From Lactobacillus gasseri ATCC 33323 = JCM 1131 (lineage in GTDB: Bacteria > Bacillota > Bacilli > Lactobacillales > Lactobacillaceae), in NCBI RefSeq assembly GCF_000014425.1, contig NC_008530.1:248001-312000 (forward strand): a stretch of 64,000 bases of DNA, read 5' to 3'. Under the pieces are notes generated by a model. The model ran no database searches. It was given only the letters and a program-made list of their open reading frames with translations, and had not been told where the DNA came from. Made by a program: the position numbers and the translations under genes. Every line of letters begins with the position of its first letter. Within the stretch, counting starts at the first letter, position 1. Shown one piece after another: positions 60,374 through 64,000 of the stretch.

Positions 60374-61669
60374 ATGACAGAATTTACAAATTTTTTTACT
60401 AAAAATAATATTGAAATTAAAAATAAAAAGTTTTTATTAGCTGCAAGTGGTGGGCCTGATTCAGTGGCACTATTTCACATGTTAGTTAATTTTTTACCTA
60501 ATCCTTCAAAGCAGTTGATTGTGGCTCATTTAGATCATTGTCTGAGAAAAGATAGTTATTTAGAAAGTGAGCTACTACAAAAGTTAACTACCGCTTTTAA
60601 AATAAAACTGATAGAAAAAAGCTGGCCCGTTGCGCTTCATCCTCAAACTGGTATTGAAGCAAAGGCGCGTGAGTTTCGCTATGCATTTTTAGCTCATACC
60701 GGGAAGAAATATCAGGTTGATTACTTATTAACAGCGCATCACGGCGATGATTTAATTGAAAATATTTTACTGAAATTTATTCGCTCAGGGGATGTAGCTG
60801 AAATGAATAGTCTTCAGATCGTAGGAAATCTTGACTCCATGAGGCTATTACGACCGCTAATTAAGTATTCAAAGGATCAGTTGTTAGAATATGATAAGAG
60901 AAACGGCTTAGATTATATTGAAGATGAGACTAATTTTGAAGATGATACTTTAAGAAATCGCTTAAGGCATTATGTTGTTCCTTTATTGAAAAAAGAAACG
61001 AACCATTTGGTTGAAAATGCCTATCGTTTTAGCGAAAGTGCAGCGCTACTTTCAGACTGTCAAAATAGTTTTTTTGAAAGTTTGATTTTACCAATTGACT
61101 TTGGTAAAGCTTTACGAGGTAAAAAGTCAGATCTAATAAACTTAAATGAAAATCAACTAGCAGCTTTTTTTGATTATCTAGTTTATAAAAAGTGGCATCA
61201 ACGAGTTCATTTTGATGAAATTAGGCGGAGGAAAAAAGCAACTTTTAATAAAGAAAATTTTCAATTAATTTTTTATCAAGATTATTATTACTTGATAAAT
61301 AGAAACGGGTTAACGCCAATTGACTCTAAGAAAAAGAAAATTAAACTCGATGAAAAGTTTTCTTTAAATGGAAAAGAATATCTAATTTCGCATGATAAAA
61401 AAATAGGCAACTTAGTTGGATATTTCTATGGAGTGAGAACTGATTTTTTAGAGGTAGGAAGTTTACCTCAGGGGAGCAAGTTAAGACTAGCTGATGGCAG
61501 GCAAACAAAAGCTAAGAAAAAATTTGCGGAGAATGGGATTCCTTTGATATTAAGGCCATATTGTTTAACTATTTGGCAGAAAGAAAATCCAGTTTATGTT
61601 GAAAATGTTTATCAAAATCAAGAATATAATGCAAATTTTGTTCGATATAATGTGTATATTTATCTTTAA
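60374..61669 (+). CDS. tilS: tRNA(Ile)-lysidine synthase
   Basis: This essential enzyme modifies C34 of the CAU-anticodon tRNA-Ile to lysidine with ATP. The 431-aa protein has the PP-loop LAASGGPDSVALFHM (about residues 22-36), AHLDHCLR, AKAREFRYAFL, LLTAHHGDDLIENILLKF and the C-terminal tRNA-binding domain (LPQGSKLRLADGR). No ribosome site precedes the ATG: the upstream bases are T-rich from the terminator-like hairpin. Initiation is therefore weak or uses another signal. Confidence 0.93.
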   Translation: MTEFTNFFTKNNIEIKNKKFLLAASGGPDSVALFHMLVNFLPNPSKQLIVAHLDHCLRKDSYLESELLQKLTTAFKIKLIEKSWPVALHPQTGIEAKAREFRYAFLAHTGKKYQVDYLLTAHHGDDLIENILLKFIRSGDVAEMNSLQIVGNLDSMRLLRPLIKYSKDQLLEYDKRNGLDYIEDETNFEDDTLRNRLRHYVVPLLKKETNHLVENAYRFSESAALLSDCQNSFFESLILPIDFGKALRGKKSDLINLNENQLAAFFDYLVYKKWHQRVHFDEIRRRKKATFNKENFQLIFYQDYYYLINRNGLTPIDSKKKKIKLDEKFSLNGKEYLISHDKKIGNLVGYFYGVRTDFLEVGSLPQGSKLRLADGRQTKAKKKFAENGIPLILRPYCLTIWQKENPVYVENVYQNQEYNANFVRYNVYIYL

Positions 61670-61752
61670 GTTTATGCAAAGTTCTATGGTAAAAGCGGAA
61701 TTTGTGGTAAAATCGTTGGAGTAATTCCAAGAAGTGTCGCGGAGGTTTATAG

Positions 61753-63879
61753 ATGAAAAATAGAAGAAATAGACTGCTTTCTAACGGTCTTTTCTATATC
61801 ATAGTATTCGTGATCCTCTTGGCTGGAATCAATTGGGCCGTAGGGGGCTCAGGTAGTAATGGTTCCACAGAAAATATCCGTTATTCTCAATTAGTAAAGG
61901 ATTTAAAAGCGGGTAAAGTCAAGAGTATCAATGTACAACCATCAAATGGTGTATATACGGTTACTGGATCTTATAAGAAAGCTCAAAAATCAAAGAATCA
62001 AAATAATACTGGATTTGGACTTATTCCAAGTTCACAAAGTAGTAGTGAAGTAACTCGTTTCAGTACTACGATGCTTCAAAATGACTCAATGGTTAAGACA
62101 GTTTCAGATCTTGCTCAAAAGAGCGGAGCATCAATTTCTGGTCAGGGTGAATCTCAATCTGGAACTTGGATTTCTACCATTGTTATGCTTGTCCCAACTT
62201 TGATTTTTATTGTCATGCTTTGGATGATGATGAACCAAGGCGGACAGGGTCGTGGTGGCGGCATGATGAACTTTGGAAAATCTCATGTTAAGCCACAAGA
62301 CCCAAGTAAAAATAAGGTTAGATTCTCAGATGTAGCTGGTGAAGAAGAAGAAAAGCAAGAGTTAGTTGAAATTGTTGAATTCTTAAAGAATCCAGCAAAA
62401 TATACTAAGCTAGGTGCTAGAATTCCAGCTGGTGTTCTTCTTGAGGGCCCTCCTGGTACTGGTAAAACTTTACTTGCTCGTGCGGTTGCTGGTGAAGCTG
62501 GCGTGCCATTCTACTCAATTTCTGGTTCAGACTTTGTAGAAATGTTCGTCGGTGTCGGTGCCTCTCGTGTACGTGACTTATTTGAAACGGCTAAGAAGAA
62601 CGCCCCAAGTATCATCTTTATCGATGAAATTGATGCCGTTGGACGTAAACGTGGTAACGGCGTAAGTGGTGGTCATGATGAAAGAGAACAAACTTTAAAC
62701 CAATTGTTGGTTGAAATGGATGGTTTCGAAGGTGATGAAGGTGTCATTGTTATGGCAGCTACTAACCGTTCAGATGTTCTTGACCCGGCACTTCTTCGTC
62801 CTGGCCGTTTTGACCGTAAGGTTTTAGTTGGTCGTCCAGATGTTAAGGGACGTGAAGCTATCTTAAAGGTTCATGCTAAGAATAAGCCTTTAGCTCCAGA
62901 TGTCGACTTAAAAGAAGTAGCACGCCAAACTCCTGGTTTTGTTGGTGCTGATCTTGAAAATGTTTTAAATGAAGCTGCTTTAGTTGCCGCTCGTCGTAAT
63001 AAGACTGAAATTACAGCATCTGATATTGATGAGGCAGAAGACCGCGTTATTGCTGGACCAGCTAAGAAAGACACTGTTATTTCTCCTGAAGAAAGAAAAC
63101 GTGTTGCATACCATGAAGCAGGACACGCAATTGTTGGTTTAGTCCTGAGCGATTCTAGAACTGTTCGTAAAGTTACGATTGTACCTAGAGGCCGTGCTGG
63201 TGGATATAACATTATGCTTCCAAAAGAGGATGAAAACATCATCACTAAGAAGCAATTAATGGAACAAGTTGCTGGTTTAATGGGTGGTCGTGCTGGTGAA
63301 GAAGTAGTTGTTGGTGATAAATCTACTGGTGCTTCAAACGACTTTGAACAAGCTACTAACATTGCTCGTGGTATGGTTACTCAATATGGTATGACTGACG
63401 TTGGTATGACTGAACTTGAATCTCCAAGTATGCAAGTACCTTATGGAACTAAGCCATACAGTGAGGCTACAGCTGCTAAGATTGATGAAGCTGTTAAAGA
63501 AATTCTTGATGAAGGTCACAAACAAGCAGTTGATATCATTAAGAGCCACCGTGAAACTCATAAGATTATTGCAGAAGCATTGCTCAAGTATGAAACTTTA
63601 AACGAAAAGCAAATTCTTTCATTATTTAAGACTGGTAAGATGCCAGAAAATGATGAGAATGAATTTCCAAGTGAGTCCAAAGCTTCAACTTATGAAGAAG
63701 CAAAAGCTGCAATGGAAAAGAAGGATCAACAAAGAGAAGAAACTGAAAATAAGGATGACAAAGAAGACGTTCATCCACTTCCTGATGATCATAAGAATAT
63801 TGACGATATTCCACTTAACCCACCATCTGAAAAGAAGAATTCTGACGAACACAATTCAGATGAAAACAAGGATAAGTAA
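61753..63879 (+). CDS. ftsH: ATP-dependent zinc metalloprotease FtsH
   Basis: This membrane-anchored AAA+ protease degrades damaged membrane proteins and regulators. The 708-aa protein has two N-terminal helices (about residues 9-29 and 135-157) around an extracellular domain, the AAA module with Walker A GPPGTGKT (232-239) and Walker [12 protein letters not shown], and the zinc protease motif HEAGH with His454 and Glu455. A long acidic, low-complexity tail follows residue 640. GGAGG is well placed before the ATG. A terminator follows at 63904. Confidence 0.97.
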   Translation: MKNRRNRLLSNGLFYIIVFVILLAGINWAVGGSGSNGSTENIRYSQLVKDLKAGKVKSINVQPSNGVYTVTGSYKKAQKSKNQNNTGFGLIPSSQSSSEVTRFSTTMLQNDSMVKTVSDLAQKSGASISGQGESQSGTWISTIVMLVPTLIFIVMLWMMMNQGGQGRGGGMMNFGKSHVKPQDPSKNKVRFSDVAGEEEEKQELVEIVEFLKNPAKYTKLGARIPAGVLLEGPPGTGKTLLARAVAGEAGVPFYSISGSDFVEMFVGVGASRVRDLFETAKKNAPSIIFIDEIDAVGRKRGNGVSGGHDEREQTLNQLLVEMDGFEGDEGVIVMAATNRSDVLDPALLRPGRFDRKVLVGRPDVKGREAILKVHAKNKPLAPDVDLKEVARQTPGFVGADLENVLNEAALVAARRNKTEITASDIDEAEDRVIAGPAKKDTVISPEERKRVAYHEAGHAIVGLVLSDSRTVRKVTIVPRGRAGGYNIMLPKEDENIITKKQLMEQVAGLMGGRAGEEVVVGDKSTGASNDFEQATNIARGMVTQYGMTDVGMTELESPSMQVPYGTKPYSEATAAKIDEAVKEILDEGHKQAVDIIKSHRETHKIIAEALLKYETLNEKQILSLFKTGKMPENDENEFPSESKASTYEEAKAAMEKKDQQREETENKDDKEDVHPLPDDHKNIDDIPLNPPSEKKNSDEHNSDENKDK

Positions 63880-63901
63880 GAGTTTATTGTAAGAGTGATG
63901 T

Positions 63902-63952
63902 TTATACTCCTTTCTAATACTGAAATTACAGATTTTAGAAAGGAGTTTTTTG
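63902..63952 (+). terminator. ftsH terminator
   Basis: ACTCCTTTCTAA / TTAGAAAGGAGT with a large loop, followed by TTTTTT. Confidence 0.85.
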
Positions 63953-64000
63953 GTATTAAGAATGAAATATTTAAGTAAAAAAGACAAAAAGATTTTAAAA

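Overview
The window is a low-GC, densely coded Firmicute chromosome segment. It looks like Lactobacillus of the L. gasseri / L. johnsonii / paragasseri group. The reasons are the AT-rich codon use, strong AGGAGG-type ribosome binding sites, a maltose phosphorylase operon, the oxc-frc oxalate pair, an acidic RpoE tail, and the conserved block pth-mfd-rqcP-divIC-yabR-tilS-ftsH. The species name is an inference from gene content. No tRNA, rRNA, CRISPR array, intact insertion sequence or prophage was found.

Layout. (1) 1-10.4 kb: maltose/maltodextrin utilisation. It holds the end of a GH13 neopullulanase-like enzyme, then maltose phosphorylase, beta-phosphoglucomutase, an MsmK-type ATPase, the binding protein and two permeases, and an oligo-1,6-glucosidase. 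A cre-like box overlaps the -35 of the operon promoter. (2) 10.4-20.8 kb: housekeeping and nucleotide genes. These are an HD phosphohydrolase, a DUF1934 protein, rpoE, pyrG (with a CTP-sensing reiterative-transcription attenuator), murA (active-site Cys replaced by Asp), pbuX-xpt under a guanine riboswitch, a membrane protein, and guaA.

(3) 20.7-28.8 kb: an accessory island built from repeats. Three copies of a roughly 360-bp cassette each encode a predicted type I toxin-antitoxin. The toxin is a 29-aa membrane peptide of the TxpA/BsrG/holin-like-toxin kind on the minus strand; the antitoxin is an antisense RNA on the plus strand. Each cassette is bracketed by terminator hairpins, most of them copies of one sequence. 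The third copy has a 1-nt deletion that fuses an overlapping upstream reading frame to the toxin. Between the copies lie a lipoprotein, an XRE-membrane regulator, an AbrB/Doc type II toxin-antitoxin pair, a TetR regulator with an NAD(P)H oxidoreductase, two yjdF paralogues each behind a yjdF-motif riboswitch, a degenerate Rpn/PD-(D/E)XK-like protein, a DUF4160 pair, and a decayed membrane gene.

(4) 28.8-43.7 kb: ogt; an oxalate-degradation cluster (frc, oxc, and a divergent AEC-family transporter that is a candidate for its substrate); a fluoride riboswitch in front of a frameshifted enolase gene; a DUF4097 lipoprotein; several unknown proteins; dipeptidase; glyA; and a GH36 alpha-galactosidase. 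(5) 43.7-48.3 kb: a TrpXYZ-like ABC transporter preceded by a 16-codon leader peptide and two mutually exclusive terminator hairpins, which look like an attenuator, then an APC amino-acid permease. (6) 48.3-64 kb: core genes rpmE2, murF, cshA, acpS, alr, a CBS/ACT protein, ldh, pth, mfd, rqcP, divIC, yabR, tilS and ftsH.

The strongest leads are the triplicated type I toxin-antitoxin island with a natural toxin fusion, the leader-peptide attenuator of the ABC transporter, and the broken enolase under a fluoride riboswitch.
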